Source: Reticulitermes speratus (Eukaryota > Arthropoda > Insecta > Blattodea > Rhinotermitidae). Taken from it: a stretch of 64,000 bases of DNA. Positions 10,296 through 22,479 of the stretch are shown here, one piece after another (the stretch's first letter is position 1; the number at the start of each line of letters is the position of its first letter). Both the position numbers and the translations under genes were made by a program. Below the pieces are notes generated by a model, which was given only the letters and a program-made list of their open reading frames with translations, did no database searches and was not told where the DNA came from. The stretch is from positions 49,005,630-49,069,629 of the forward strand of contig JAJKFL010000003.1 in the NCBI GenBank assembly GCA_021186555.1. The letters are read 5' to 3'.

Positions 10296-11053
10296 GTAAC
10301 ATTTGGTCAGAATCAATTTTTCTCAATCCATCAAGCTTTTGGGTCTTATTCGTAATAGTACCTTTTCATTTTCGACTCTTGATTGTTTATTGACTTTATA
10401 TTTTTCACTTGTTAGACCCAAATTAGAGTACGCATCTGTTGTATGGAATTCAATTACTTCTACCGATGCAAAAAAGCTTGAACGTATTCAAAGGAAGTTT
10501 GTAGCTCTATGTTATAATCGATTCCTTTCCCGCGACAGCAATGGTTATAGTTATGCCAATGCTCTTCAAGTACTTAATTTACGTACTTTACAAGACAGAA
10601 GACATCAACTTGATGCAATTTTTGTCATTAATGTTTTATTAGGTTATAAATCCTGTCCGTCTACCTTAGACATTATTGGTCTACGAGTTCCCACTCGAAA
10701 CCTCCGAGACTTTTCTTGTTTTATGTTAACTCATATTATAAAAACTGTCCCTCCGGCTGGTGTGTTATCGCGGCAAATTCTATTTGTAATAATATGGATG
10801 TTTTTAGAAGAGAATTTGTTACACTTAGTGAGATGTAATATTTTATTACATTATTTTAAGGTGTTCTTACTAATTCTTTCAGTAAGTTATTGTTTGCTTA
10901 TTTATCTGTTTTGTTGTGTTTGTTTATTTTATTTTGTTCCTTGTCCATTGTTATTTGTGTTTGTATGTTGTGCTGTTTCTGTAATTGGCCATCTGGCTGT
11001 TGACTCGGCACATTAATAAACCAGAATTGAATTGAATTGAATTGAATTGAATT
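10296..11053 (+). mobile_element. 5'-truncated LINE (Jockey/CR1-like), 3' end of ORF2
   Basis: The frame gives SIKLLGLIRNSTFSFSTLD, LVRPKLEYASVVWNSITSTD and KLERIQRKFVALCYNRF. This is the hallmark region just after the reverse transcriptase palm in Jockey/CR1/I-type LINEs, where LEYASVVW is a conserved signature. RRHQLDAIFVINVLLG and GLRVPTRNLRDFS follow. Near 10,760 the frame shifts. The true C-terminus continues in another frame as AANSICNNMDVFRREF and stops at 10,836-10,838. The hydrophobic tail of the 237-codon open frame is therefore 3' UTR read in the wrong frame. The element ends in a (TTGAA)n tail at about 11,022-11,053. Confidence 0.9.
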
Positions 11054-12760
11054 ATCATTAATATTATTATTATTCCTTTTCACACCTGTCCAAATCCTGA
11101 CCTTTCATTTACTACTATCTGCAATAAGAACGTGTCACACACACACAAATCAGTTACGTGGGGACAACACTAGCGCCATTACCTAAATACAGAAACCATA
11201 GCAACTAAAGCCGTAACGATAGGAACGAATTCTCCAGCTTCTACTTAATATCCTTACTGTCTCCTTAAAAGTTATGCCGAGTGACTGGAACAATTGAGAA
11301 TGCGAAGGTGCGCAGTAAGCACGTGGATATTCTGCGCACTCCGAAACGAAGTGCGTCTTTCCTATCTTGTACTCAGATGCAATACTAATAGCCTACAAGT
11401 ATGAAGAGTTTACGAAGTGAGTAGATTTACGATTTTAGCATAATCAGTTAAATTACAAAACTTACAGCGCTCAAGTATTCCTACTGAAGGTCTAAAACCT
11501 CTTTATCCACACACACAAATGTTTGATAAAGATTAAGATCTTCTGTGATGTTACGTCTTGTCGACGGGTTAGTTGTTACCGGTATTTCGAAGAAGCTAGC
11601 CTCTTCATAATCAAGCAGCTTAAGAACAACGTACTTATTTCAGACTGCTTGACTCTGAAGACAGAGATATTACTCTTCTATGAAATATCAGAAAACTCGA
11701 GTCTTCGTCGAAATCACAGTGACATCTTCAAACCTCGAAAATCTTCGGTTTTTATTAAGGTACCTTGACATTATTCTAATGTACTAATAGAAAGCCTTTT
11801 AGCAACTCTTTCATATCTGTTCTACTAGAATTATTTTGAAATATGGGCCCATTTCATTCTCAATAATTCTTTCAATGAATTTATATAGTAAGGGCAGATT
11901 AGATTTATGTTATTTTCTTCAAGCGAGTTCTGTGAAAGAATGAATATTAAATCCTGCTTCCGTATCCGAATGGTATATTTTTAGCGCCTACTTTAACATG
12001 ACACGTGACTTGTTTTCATATGTTCTATAAATCGGAATTAATATACATGCCATATCATGCGACACTAACAAAATGGCGAAATATTAATCGACTTGCAATG
12101 TAATGAATCACGAAGAGAGTAGATCATCAATTTTCGCAGTTACTTGAATGAGCAATTTACTCGCAGGAGAACACGCTCACATTACACCGCCATATCTGTT
12201 TAAGAAGATATATGCCATTGAAGACAACCAGAAATTTATGAACAGCTTACAAGAACTGTGTTCTTAATTAAGGAAGTTTCAGGAGAGTGTCTGTGTGTAC
12301 TTTATTCTTTATATATCATTAATAAGGCAATTTTCTACCGTGGAAATCATTCTACTGACCATACAAAGAAAGAATTTTTTGAAGAGCCCCGAAGCATAAT
12401 TTGAAATTTACGAAAGACACTCGTCGTTCTACTGAAGAACTGCACTCTAGATTAGAAGACGAAAACGGATCCATTAAAATGATACTTTATTGTTTTTAAC
12501 CCGATAGAATGTATCAGATAAAAACATAAAGGAAAGAATTTACCTACACGAATAAAATCATGTAAAAATACAGCCCCTGCCCATAACTGTACGTCATTTT
12601 GTGTGTATTTCAAAAATTGACATTAAGGACAGTAAAGTACTCTTTTTTCAGTTAAGCTCTTTCCATTTCTTCTATTTTAAATAGAAGGTATTATTAATTT
12701 ATTTCATCCATATGGAATGTCTTATTACGTTTAATTTCTAGACCAAAATATAGGTTATGT
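11054..12760. other. unassigned intergenic DNA
   Basis: No gene recognised. The part around 11,540-11,760 has a TTACCGGTATTTCGAAGAAGC phrase in the style of family-1 palindromes, but too degraded to claim. Confidence 0.45.
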
Positions 12761-13019
12761 CAGGGGTACACACGCCCAGGCGACTAAATTCTGTATGGTG
12801 ACGCTTAATATTTTCAGCATCCTTATTCCAGTCTTTCTTTCTTACATATAAAAATGTGTGTTAATTCACATGCGCCAAATAGAAAGCGCCAGATAACCAT
12901 CAGCTTGACAGGCCACTCTAGAATTGTGTGTCCTCAGTATTGAGTTTGTTTCATGTCACCTTTCTGGCTTCTAGAATTTGGAGTGGCTTCTAGAGTTTTG
13001 AAAAATTTGTGGACCCCTG
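12761..13019. mobile_element. non-autonomous hAT-like element, CAGGGGT family
   Basis: Starts CAGGGGTACACA and ends GTGGACCCCTG, a terminal inverted repeat of the YAGGGGTN type. The flanking 8-mers GGTTATGT and TGTTAAAT match at only 5 of 8 positions. Internal words (CATGTCACCTTTCTGG, TAGAATTTGGAGTGGC) are shared with the element at 42,510-42,657. It encodes no transposase. Confidence 0.75.
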
Positions 13020-13374
13020 TGTTAAATACTTTTTTATTCATAAGAATAGGGACAAATATTCCTTTATATTATTTTTGGCGATATGGAAAGAGCTGCTGCA
13101 CGTGACTGTCTTCTGAACGCTAGTGACGACCCTTAGAGCACAACCAAATTTACATTAATTATCAGTTTATTATCTGAAGCTTTCTGTGTTCTTTGATGAT
13201 TGTGAGTTTCACTGATGATGTTACAGCTGTGTGGAAGGCAACGTGAAAGTTAGGAACATCTGACATGATGAACAGAGTCCTGGAACCTTTGTCAGTTGTG
13301 TCACTTAAAAGACACTGTCAAAAGATAAGGTTATGTGACGTCACTGATAGATGAATGAATGAGAATTGCATGGA

Positions 13375-13505
13375 TGATACTGACAGGAGAAAACGAAGCA
13401 TTCTGATGAAACCCTGTCCCACAAATCCCACATGGACTGGCCTGGGATCAACACTGACTTCCGCCGTGTGATGCCGCAGGAAGCAAGTTGCTCGTTATTG
13501 GAGGA
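13375..13505 (-). mobile_element. SINE-C, degraded copy
   Basis: Contains CCCACAAATCCCACATGGAC and CTGGGATCAACACTGAC, matching the better copy at 34,145-34,335. The tRNA-like head is on the right and badly eroded. Confidence 0.55.
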
Positions 13506-14774
13506 TGTAGTGTGTGGACACTATAGACAGAAGAGTCTGACTTTCATGCTATGGTGATGTTATATTGAAGAGGTACAATTTGCAACTAATCTTATCCGAC
13601 AAACTGAAAGAAAAACAATAAATAAGTATGAAAGAAGGAGAGGGAAAAATGTCTTGTCAAAATGCATTCAGTTTGAACGGACAGGAACAACCCCCCTATT
13701 ATACGCTCATTTTATACACTACGTACAAATAACGCACTGTAGACAAGCGGTGAAAGTGCAGCTTTGTCTTCAAATATCTTAAAAACTGCTTCAGTGCCTC
13801 ATTTAAATGAATGATTTTAACGTCTGTGTATCTTCCTTCGTCACGTCCTGCAGACAACAGCGACTACATTCAGTCAACACTAAGATTAGCTGTTTTATGT
13901 TTCGTAGAGAAGAATGGTATTAATATCATATGTTGATCACCATTACTTATAAAGCTGACATATTAGAGATTTTGCACCGCACTCAAAGTGTTACGCATTT
14001 CCTGCAGTAAATAAATCATTCTGACACCAACCCTTCAAATGAAATACTGTGCTCCGTAACTACTGTCAACTTGTCTAGCAAGCATGAACAAATACCCATT
14101 ATCACCAACAGTGTCTGCTGAAGTAATATTCCTCATGTGTTCAATTTTATTGTCTAGACACCGCTACGCACTTGTGGTTACGTAGGACACTGGCCCCGCA
14201 CTTAATTTGTGCAGAATGCGATTCAACAGACTGCTTACAATCCTGCAGTACTGAATGATGCTTAGATTCCAGGAATGACTGATTAATGGGTCGGACGAAC
14301 CTCTTCCGCTTCGGATTTTCCTGTATTTTGAAGCACAGAAAGAAAATAGTTGAAACTCAAAATCACTCGTAAATTTTACGCTCATATTTTTTACGCGACG
14401 TTTATAATTGTTGGGAAAGTGACATGATGAATAGGCTTCTAGCTGGACGACCAGGGAACAGGGTTCTCATTTCCGACAGGGGCTGGGTATATTGCTTTCA
14501 CACCTTTCAGATCGGCTGTGGGTGTCACTCTGTCTCTTCTCTACTGGACACGGATCGCTGATTTCCGGAAGTTACACAACGTCAGCATGAAGCTGATCGC
14601 TTAGCTGCATGCAGAGTCGAGATTAAGAATCGCGGAACTCTCCAACCCCCCATACGCCTTTATATCGTGGTCTCAATTAATGACAGGGACACCGGTGACT
14701 GATTACTGAAAACCAGTCACCGCCCACACCTTTCCCTTTATAAACTGCGTACCAAGTGTTAACAGGCTTTCTTT
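13506..14774. other. unassigned intergenic DNA
   Basis: No gene or known repeat recognised. Confidence 0.5.
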
Positions 14775-14915
14775 TTGGACTTCTTGACCCTTGAAGATAG
14801 GACCGATAGGTTGTCCCGAAACGTCGGTACAAAACTACCACTCAACGCCACGTAATGTCCCAGAAGAGCGCAGATCTCATCTATATCGCGGAGGAAGCCT
14901 GCAATCACGCATTGC
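14775..14915 (+). mobile_element. family-1 half palindrome (candidate Penelope-like terminal repeat)
   Basis: Only the right-arm type is present: TTGAAGATAGGACCGATAGG, then TTGTCCCGAAACGTCGG, CCCAGAAGAGCGCAGAT and a GGAAGCCTGCAATCA end. The left mirror arm is absent, so this copy cannot form the long hairpin. The stem word GGGAC is mutated to AGGAC. Confidence 0.75.
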
Positions 14916-16118
14916 ACAAAATAAATTTAACGACCACTCCCGTCTGGGATGCGACACTCCATGGCCGACATAATGTTTCGGAGGATATCAATGTCCGTAT
15001 CTTTAGGCATAAAATTTGTTTCCTTCCCTGAAGAAGACGGCAGTAAGTTTATTCTAAACATAAGTCACTTTCTACCAGAATACACGGCGTCATCTTTCAG
15101 AATGCGATAGGCTTCTGAGTCACGACCTTCAGAATCTAAAATCTCGAAACTGAAGATGGTTTCACAGCCCTGCCGGTCTGTACATGACAGTATAAGAAAT
15201 ATATTTCTTGTGCCACATTACGAGGCTTCGCGTTTTCGTGGCACACATGCACCCGTTGTCTTTAAGCTTGCTTATTTATCCCAAATTACTGTTACCTTCA
15301 ATGTGTAGCGTGAGAGAAAGGCATTCGCGTGACTTGCTTTGTGCATCGAGCTTAAAATGACGATATCACTGTGTGGATACGATGTGTTACTTTATCGTCT
15401 TCCTCTTCTAGTTGCCACACAATTTAACCCCTTTCATTAAGAAACCCATAAATCAGATGGCGGTGTAACTCAATTAAATAGCAGCCACTTTAGCAAACAA
15501 AACTTGTGAGTGGCGGCGTGGCTGCAGTAAATGTTGATGTGTTTGTAGGCCCTTCTATTGTAAGTATGTTTTACGTATCTTTTAATACATGACTATTACA
15601 ATATTGCGAGTTTGAACCACAATAGCTCTTGTTCAATATTTCATTTGTTTCTTAATTTCTTCACTATCTGAGCGACTATTTATTATTCAGAAATTTCTCT
15701 GCTGCTCTCCTGGACATCACTTTTTCTTTCTTTGTGTTTTCTTTCTGTCGTTTCTCCCCCTTTCTTCTCTAACAAACGTTTCTCAACTGCATATCTTATA
15801 CTGTCAGGTAAGAGGATAATGATGAATGACAGGTTAGAAGGGATGTGGAATATTCTGTCAAGAACTTGCCAGGTAGCACGAAGGAAAACCACGAAAAGAC
15901 GTGGCCCATAATGTAATAATGTAACGTGTTGGAATGCGAGGTGTGGATATTAAATAACGAGACTGCGCGCGCAGCTCCTGTCCTGCTATTATCACCTCTT
16001 TGTTGGTGGTGGCCATTAATTTTTGTGTACAGCCTGTGACGGACACCTTTAACGTGATCTGATCCGTATGTGTCCTAGCTGTGATACACAACACGTAAAC
16101 TAATACCTAAAATTAGTA
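14916..16118. other. unassigned intergenic DNA
   Basis: No gene recognised. Short frames on both strands have no family features. Confidence 0.5.
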
Positions 16119-16123
16119 ATAAT

Positions 16124-16154
<31 letters not shown>

Positions 16155-16162
16155 TAATAATA
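16119..16162. repeat. (AAT)n microsatellite
   Basis: About 13 AAT/AAC units just upstream of a SINE-A copy. Confidence 0.9.
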
Positions 16163-16177
16163 CTTATTATTTAACGA

Positions 16178-16427
16178 ACCCAGTTGCCGCGCGGTATAAG
16201 GCGTGGGCCTGCGGCCGCTCGCTTGCTGGGATTGTGGGTTCGAATCCCGCCGGGGCATGGATGTCTGTCTGTTGTGTGTGTTGTGTGTTGTCAGGTAGAG
16301 GTCTCTGCGTCGGGCTGATCACTCGTCCAGAGGAGTCCTACCGATGTGGTGTGTCTGCAGTGTGATCGTGAAGCCTCGATAATGAGGAGGCCCTGGCCTA
16401 CTAGGGGCTGTTGCGCCGTGGGGGAAT
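16178..16427 (+). mobile_element. SINE-A, full-length
   Basis: The head reads TTGCCGCGCGGTATAAGGCG with B box GGTTCGAATCCCGCC. The body contains CAGGTAGAGGTCTCTGCG and the 3' part TAGGGGCTGTTGCGCC. No clear target duplication. Confidence 0.9.
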
Positions 16428-16555
16428 TTTTATTTCATCGTTCCTGTGTCACAAGTTCTTCCAAAATACTGTTTTTGTAGAAAAATAATCGGGCGTTTGT
16501 TTCTTTTAAATACATTTCACTGAAAATAAAATTGTCCCTATTTCCATACTGAAGG

Positions 16556-16790
16556 CATGTAGGGGGAATACAGTTATATATCCAGTCATTCGTAACCTCG
16601 GCACTAAACAAAGGTGAGCGTTCAACTTCACGCTCCGGTACCCACTGAATAGGGTGCTGGGTGGTCCTCGGAACTGGTCTGGACGATTTTGGGAAAAGAG
16701 AAACTCTTGATTCTGCCGGGATTCTAACCCCGGACCGTCCAGCCTATAGCTAGTTGCTATAGGCTACAAGCTGCACTATCCCAGGTTCCT
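16556..16790 (-). mobile_element. SINE-D with tRNA-like head
   Basis: Minus strand: the head is at the right, with B box GGGTTAGAATCCCGGC. The body includes the plus-strand words GTAACCTCGGCACTAAA and GGTACCCACTGAATAGG. The 3' tail is at the left. Confidence 0.8.
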
Positions 16791-18418
16791 ACCTCTCACA
16801 ATATGCATATTTTATATTCTAAATTTTACTGTATATTACCATGTAGTTTCTTGAGTTGTTACCGGCGTTTCTGAGGAATACCTTGCCTCCATTTTCAGAT
16901 ACGTTTACTAAGAAGGTAGAGGCGACATGAAACATATTCTAAACGTTGCTAAGGACCTACGAAATTAAAAGATGACGTAACACAGAAAATCACAATTTAA
17001 GGATCAAAAATCACCGATCGCCTTCACGATTTTGTCACGGAAATATTTACGAGTAGAACTGAATTTTGATAGAGGTACCATTGTGGTCTCAGGCTGAGAA
17101 ACGTAGTTCTTCAGCTTTCTGCATACACCTGTGCGTAAAAGACCGTTATCGCTAATAGTTAATCCTGTGTGCTTGCTTTCATCATAAAGGAAAGTGGACA
17201 TTCTTTTTGGCAGTGACGGAGCGTTAATGTATGCTGTCTGAGAAAGTGTCACGTTGAATCACACAACAATGGGCAATAGGAAACGGTTATATGCCGTGCA
17301 AGAAGTTCAGTTTATTTCAGCAATATTTCATATGTAAAGAATTACAGATTTTTGGCGATATGTATGAACGATGTCACCGTCTTTCTGTGGCTTTAAACTG
17401 TGTAACTTTATGTGACTTTAAAAGGGGAACACAGACACAGGAGTTTAGCGACACAAAAAGTTGCGACATTATCCGGAACACCTGCTGACAGAACCTTCAA
17501 TTATATGCGAGTTCATTTTGACCACCTGCTTACTAAACTTCTGATTATATGCAGCGATCAATCTTACCGGTCAACGTGTGTGTAGTGAGTGAACGAGTTT
17601 GAGTGACACAAATACGTACTGAGATTTAGAAGTGGTCCAAAACACTTATTTTACTTAAAAATAAATTTCTAGTCTTTTGCATAATCATTACATTTTTTAG
17701 AACTATTTGAGAGACCTATTTGGATTTAGAACGTGAATTTTACTGCTGCCTTCTACATTTCTCACATGGAGTCCTGCTAATGCGTAACGCAATAGCTCAC
17801 TGCTCATTCAATGATATGTCATTTAAACTTTTGTTTAGGTATGTGTGTACAGAGCTACTGAGAGCGTCGTTAAAAAAAAACAAGCACAAAACAAGTAATT
17901 CCTACGATCAAAAGCCACTTATTTTATACTCTAGACTCCGTTGGGAGATATTAGTATAACATTATAGTTCTACACAGCAGCATTCTTGAAATAATCTCCA
18001 CAAAAGGCACCACGCTGCTGTGTCGGTTAGCGAATCACAAGCGATCATATTCGCAATGTGGCAGCACTGATCTTCGAAACGCGCGAAAAGATAGGTTCGA
18101 GGAAGAAATAACCCATTCGCCTCATTCCTCCTACTGCCGTACATTAGACCCTATAATTCACGATAAAGTCTTTTATAGGAAGAAGGTTTAGAGGAGATCC
18201 CAAGAGACGTTTGAAGAATGAACATGTGTAAATTCCTAAAGGTGTTTAGAAGCAAAGATTACGCCCTTTCTTTTCCTCCATTAACATTCCGATTTACAAC
18301 TTGGTAATAATCAACGTTTTGTGTTATCAGACTTGATAGCTGAAATGTCAGAAGTACAGGTCTTTGGGCTTGATTTATGACACGAAACATTGCATTCAAA
18401 GACCAAAGTGTAGGGTTA
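16791..18418. other. unassigned intergenic DNA
   Basis: No gene recognised. A phrase at 16,858-16,905 (TTACCGGCGTTTCTGAGG) resembles family-1 palindromes but is too short to call. Confidence 0.45.
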
Positions 18419-18420
18419 TT

Positions 18421-18421
18421 T

Positions 18422-18463
<42 letters not shown>

Positions 18464-18481
18464 TAGTAGTAGCAGTAGTAG
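18421..18481. repeat. (AGT)n microsatellite
   Basis: About 18 AGT/GTA units with a few interruptions, directly before a SINE-A copy. It gives a poly-Ser frame on plus and a poly-Leu frame on minus. Confidence 0.95.
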
Positions 18482-18740
18482 GCCGCCGATCCCGGTGGCC
18501 GCGCGGTCTAAGGCGTGGGTCTGCGGCCGCTCGCTTGCTGGGATTGTGGGTTTGAATCCCCCCGGGGGCATTGAAGTCTGTCTCTTGTGGATGTTGTATG
18601 TTGTCAGGTAGAGGTCTCTGCGTCGGGCTGATCACTCGTCAAGAGGAGTCCTACCGAGTGTGATGTGTCTGAATGTGATCGTGAAGCCTCGACAATGAAG
18701 AGGCCCTGGCCCACTAGGGGCTGTTGCACCACTGGAAAAA
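18482..18740 (+). mobile_element. SINE-A, full-length, inserted in a microsatellite
   Basis: The head reads GTGGCCGCGCGGTCTAAGG with a mutated B box GGTTTGAATCC. The element ends in an A tail. AGTAGTAGGCC before and AGTAGTACTAGGCC after suggest a target duplication inside the AGT repeat. Confidence 0.9.
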
Positions 18741-19740
18741 AAAAGTAGTACTAGGCCTGTATTGAGTACGCGTAATTAGCAATGTTCAAATTGTTACATG
18801 CAATCCGTGAAATCCTGTTTAGGTCAAAAAATAAGGGGGGGGGGGGATGGAATATAAACGAAATTAAGCATGCAGTTGTAAATGCGGATATATGAGTGTG
18901 TCAGAAACAAAGCTTGCCAGAGGCGTTTAAAATCAAATTTGACTGATTTATTATTACTATTGTTATTATTAATATTATTATATGATTCTTTGACCTTTTT
19001 TGGGGGGGGCCATGGCCTCCCCATTGCCGGGGTTAACAGGCAATTGCATTGTTATGAGGTGAGGATGTTATCCACCTGTCCAACCCCCGACCTGAAGGAC
19101 AAATGTATCTCTCTTTTAACGGCATCTCACTCAAAACCTGACGGGCATGGATGGCTTTACCACTAGCTAGCGTAACTTTCGAGTTCACTGGTGCCACACA
19201 AGCTCCCTCCCCCGGATAAAGAAGTCAATTGGGCCAATGTCTTTTCCAGATATTCAGCTTATTAATTTCGTTAGATCTAAATATTCTTCCGCGTCTTGCC
19301 TCGGTGCTCTTTACGTATTGGGCTTTAAGGCTACTACGAATTCATAGCCGGTTGATGAGTGGTCTATCGGTACCTCTGCACTGAAATTTTGGGGGTCCTC
19401 TTTTTTGTGTAAGTTATTTTACGAAGCCGTCAGCAACTCGGGATATTTGAGGTCGAAAGGTGGGATGATTCGTAAGTGATGAATTGGAAGGAGTCGGATG
19501 GAAGCGGTCGTAGTGTAGTCGAGGTATCACCCCGATGTTTGCTGGAGGGACTGAAGAAAACTGTGAAAAGTCACATTCAGGATAACCGATGACCTGACCC
19601 AAAACTCTAACCGTGCATCTTCCGAATACAAGCCTAAACCGTTACCACAAGATGAACCCGTTCATTTGGAAACTTCCTATTGTTTAGTCTGTTCAGCTGG
19701 TTGAACAATTTTTAGTAATTGTTCTTTTAAGCCATTAAAT
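18741..19740. other. unassigned DNA with a G12 tract
   Basis: A run of 12 G lies at 18,835-18,846. The segment at 18,990-19,260 is GC-richer and may be an unrecognised repeat. No coding gene is supported. Confidence 0.45.
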
Positions 19741-20253
19741 CAGCGGTTCCCAAACTTTCATGTGTGTGACCCGAAAGTAGCAAATGGTATGTGACCCTGA
19801 CCCTACCATGCAAACGGCAATAGTCAGTGACATTTACTATAAATGAACTAATACAAATGCCTTTTCTTGAACACTACATAACATTGTCACGTATTAAAAA
19901 AATATTAAATTTTTAATGTTACTTGTCAAATCCAATATTTTTTGGGACAATGCTAGATACACAAAACATGCAAGAAATAAATCTTTATTTAAATAACCCA
20001 TACATGTTGTGGTTAGACGAAGCATTTGCTTCTAAATAAAAACTTGTGAAATACTGAACATGTGCTCCAGTAATTTTAAAATTAATAAAGAACGATTCAA
20101 TAATTACAATGTCTCGATTATTCTGTTTGAATTAAATTTACATTTTTATTTATTTTTTCATAATTATCGATTTCTCCATAAAACCCTCTCCCGACCTTAA
20201 GTCAGAAACCCGCTACCCTGATTTGGGTTGCGACCTGAGGTTGGGAACCACTG
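19741..20253. mobile_element. non-autonomous hAT (Charlie-like) element, 513 bp
   Basis: Starts CAGCGGTTCCCAAACTTTC and ends GAGGTTGGGAACCACTG, terminal inverted repeats of the CAGNGGTTCCCAA type known from hAT/Charlie elements. Flanking 8-mers CATTAAAT (19,733-19,740) and CATTAAAC (20,254-20,261) agree at 7 of 8 positions, the expected hAT target duplication size. The interior is AT-rich and non-coding. Confidence 0.93.
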
Positions 20254-20492
20254 CATTAAACATGTATTTAGCTCATGCCGATGTGTATACATTTAACAAC
20301 CATCTAAATACATGTCTGGCCCCTAAGAATATTTATTAAGGGCATAAATACCCAATGAAAAGAACAGTCATATGTTTTGTTATCTCACAAACATAGGTGT
20401 ACTTAGTTTAAAGTGTCATGTAAATCTTCGGTGTGAAATTAAATTTTTCTAAAAACATAGCCCTACCTTAATACGAGTGTATGTGTCTCCAG
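20254..20492. other. unassigned DNA
   Basis: Nothing recognised. Confidence 0.5.
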
Positions 20493-20563
20493 CCCGTGGC
20501 CCGTGGCCCGTGGCCCGTGGCCCGTGGCCCGTGGGCCCGTGGCCCGTGGCCCGTGGCCCGTGG
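20493..20563. repeat. CCCGTGG heptamer array, 10 units
   Basis: Ten CCCGTGG units with one extra G after the sixth. The 7-bp period gives Gly-Pro-Arg-Ala-Thr frames on the minus strand that should not be read as protein. Confidence 0.97.
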
Positions 20564-20570
20564 CCCACAT

Positions 20571-21204
20571 AATATAACACTGCCAAAATTCATATGAACA
20601 AAATGGCCAGACAACCCGGGGGTGGGGGTAGGGGAAATATGGAGGGTTAAGCGTAACAGCTGGAGGGAGACGTAGAGGAAGTCTATGTATGGGGCTTCTT
20701 TCTGTGGCGTTAACATAGCTATGTTTGTCAAAGTACTTTGTTTCGTAGCAACTTGAATTTTTCCCCCTGAGAACGAGTGATGACAGCCGTACTGCGTGGG
20801 TCATAAGCCAGGCTCTAACCAAACACGATAAACACTGTAGCAGACGCATGCTGGACAGCATATCAATTTGTAGCATGTCTTGACCTTGACCTTCCATAAA
20901 TTGGGGTTAAGTAGACTAATCTCATTGTACACGCTGCTATTCTGTTATGACTCATTAGTGGTCCTACAACACAGGTCTCACGCGAAGCTTATGATGGGGT
21001 AAACTAGCTCAAGCCTCACGCTTCCGACTTCTTTTCAGAACGTGCCCGGCTGTAATCTCGGCTTAGACTTGTATACCATAATTTGCGTTTTCGTGGACAT
21101 TTTCTCTTACTCCGTACACTTTCTCGGACAGTACTTTAAATTAGGCCACTACCGCTTCCTTCAGTATCGGTTCCAATTCATTATTCATTGACAACCAATC
21201 ATTC
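20571..21204. other. unassigned DNA
   Basis: A 144-codon minus-strand frame covers this area and the heptamer array. Its composition follows the repeat, and no domain is recognised. Confidence 0.45.
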
Positions 21205-21345
21205 GATGCTCTAGATTCTTGAGTTTCTGTCCGCAGATACAGCGTGTTCACGTGTTCTGTATGATTCTCACAATAAATAACAAACATTTTCCTATAAACT
21301 GGTCTTTCAATAAAGACTGTGAATGTTTACTGTGAGGTACGAATT
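21205..21345. repeat. dispersed repeat R1, partial copy
   Basis: Contains TGTATGATTCTCACAATAAA, a word order shared in part with 1,260-1,290, and TTTACTGTGAGGTACGAA, matching the TTTACTGCGCGGTACGA end of other R1 copies. Confidence 0.5.
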
Positions 21346-21349
21346 CATT

Positions 21350-21875
21350 TTTTAGGCGCGTTCGCAAAATTACGAAAAGCGACTTGACTTCGTCATGTCT
21401 GTCTGTCCGTATGGACCAACTCGGCTCCCACTCGACGGAATGTTTACGAAGTTTGGTATTTGAGTAGTTTTCGAAAATCTGTCCAGAAAATTTAAGTTTT
21501 ATTTAAATGTGACAGGAATGACGGGTACTTTACATGAGGACGTATGTACATTTATGATAATATCTCGCTGAATTTACTTAGAATGAGAAATATTTCAGAA
21601 ACAATTTGTAGAGAAAATCAAAACACATATTTTATGTCCAATAACCTTTTCCAGAAAATCGTTCCGTTTATGAGATAATGTGGAAAAATATGGGACAGAC
21701 AGGCCACATATGACAATATAATACGGCGCATGCGCTGTGCATGCTGGATAACTAAGGCTACAAACACACGCTTATAATACTTATTAGTTATTGCTTTTCC
21801 ACGGCAACAATGGTTAGGCGAACGCGCCCCAAATGTTGCTTTATACGTACATTGCCTCTCTTGTTATATGTTTAT
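21350..21875. mobile_element. GGCGCGTTCGC repeat family, copy 1
   Basis: GGCGCGTTCGC at 21,355-21,365 is mirrored by GCGAACGCGCC at 21,818-21,828. The homology with copies at 41,108-41,460 and 60,531-61,085 continues about 45 bp further, through CGTACATTGCCTCTCTTG. Probably a non-autonomous DNA element; the class is unknown. A TTTCCACGGCAAC word (RFX-like when reversed) is conserved in copies 1 and 3. Confidence 0.8.
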
Positions 21876-22479
21876 TGCGTGTTTGTTGTTTGGAGAAAGT
21901 GACCAGGGCTGTACACTTGAACAGATAGCAACTTCATATATGACTTGTACACTGTGTGGAAAGTGGTAATAATTTTGTCGTATTAGATGTATATATTGTT
22001 GAATGTGACAACGAATGTAGATGTTTTTAAACATATCCAGACGATGTAGGTGGGGTGGGGGGGGCGGGCCGAAGTGGTTTTCGTTCTGTAACACAATTTT
22101 ATCCAGCACTATGTTGAGAATACATGCATGGTAGCTAGCAGTATCCAAGGTTTCTTGCAGTTAGTACACGGTGACTTTGGGGTTTGCAATATGTCGCAAT
22201 GGCTGCAAATTTTAAGTAAGAATTTTTAAGAATTACAGTAGTTGTTTACTTTAATGTTTATTTTCAGAAATAAATAGAATACTGACTCCCAGAGAATACT
22301 CCATTTCCCATTAGTTTCTATCAATCAGAGTAATTAAAGATAATCAATGAAATAATTAGGGAATTGTAGTTATGTGAATGAAATATGTTAGGCATGTGAC
22401 ACGTATGGAGGAGAATAGAAATGCTTAGCAGTTTTCGGTGGGGAATTCTGTAGGAAAGATGCCACTTGCAAGACAAGGC
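21876..22479. other. unassigned DNA
   Basis: No gene or repeat recognised. Confidence 0.5.

Noticed and set aside
11523..11768. Another family-1 palindrome
   Set aside because: A TTACCGGTATTTCG phrase is present, but the arms and core do not align well enough.
20493..20563. Interstitial telomere repeat
   Set aside because: The insect telomere unit is TTAGG; CCCGTGG does not match.
20463..20897. 144-codon minus-strand gene
   Set aside because: Its end is the CCCGTGG array and the rest shows no family feature.
21350..21875. Bacterial or endosymbiont insertion, suggested by the GC-rich ends
   Set aside because: Three diverged copies with eukaryotic flanks and no bacterial coding frame point to a host repeat.
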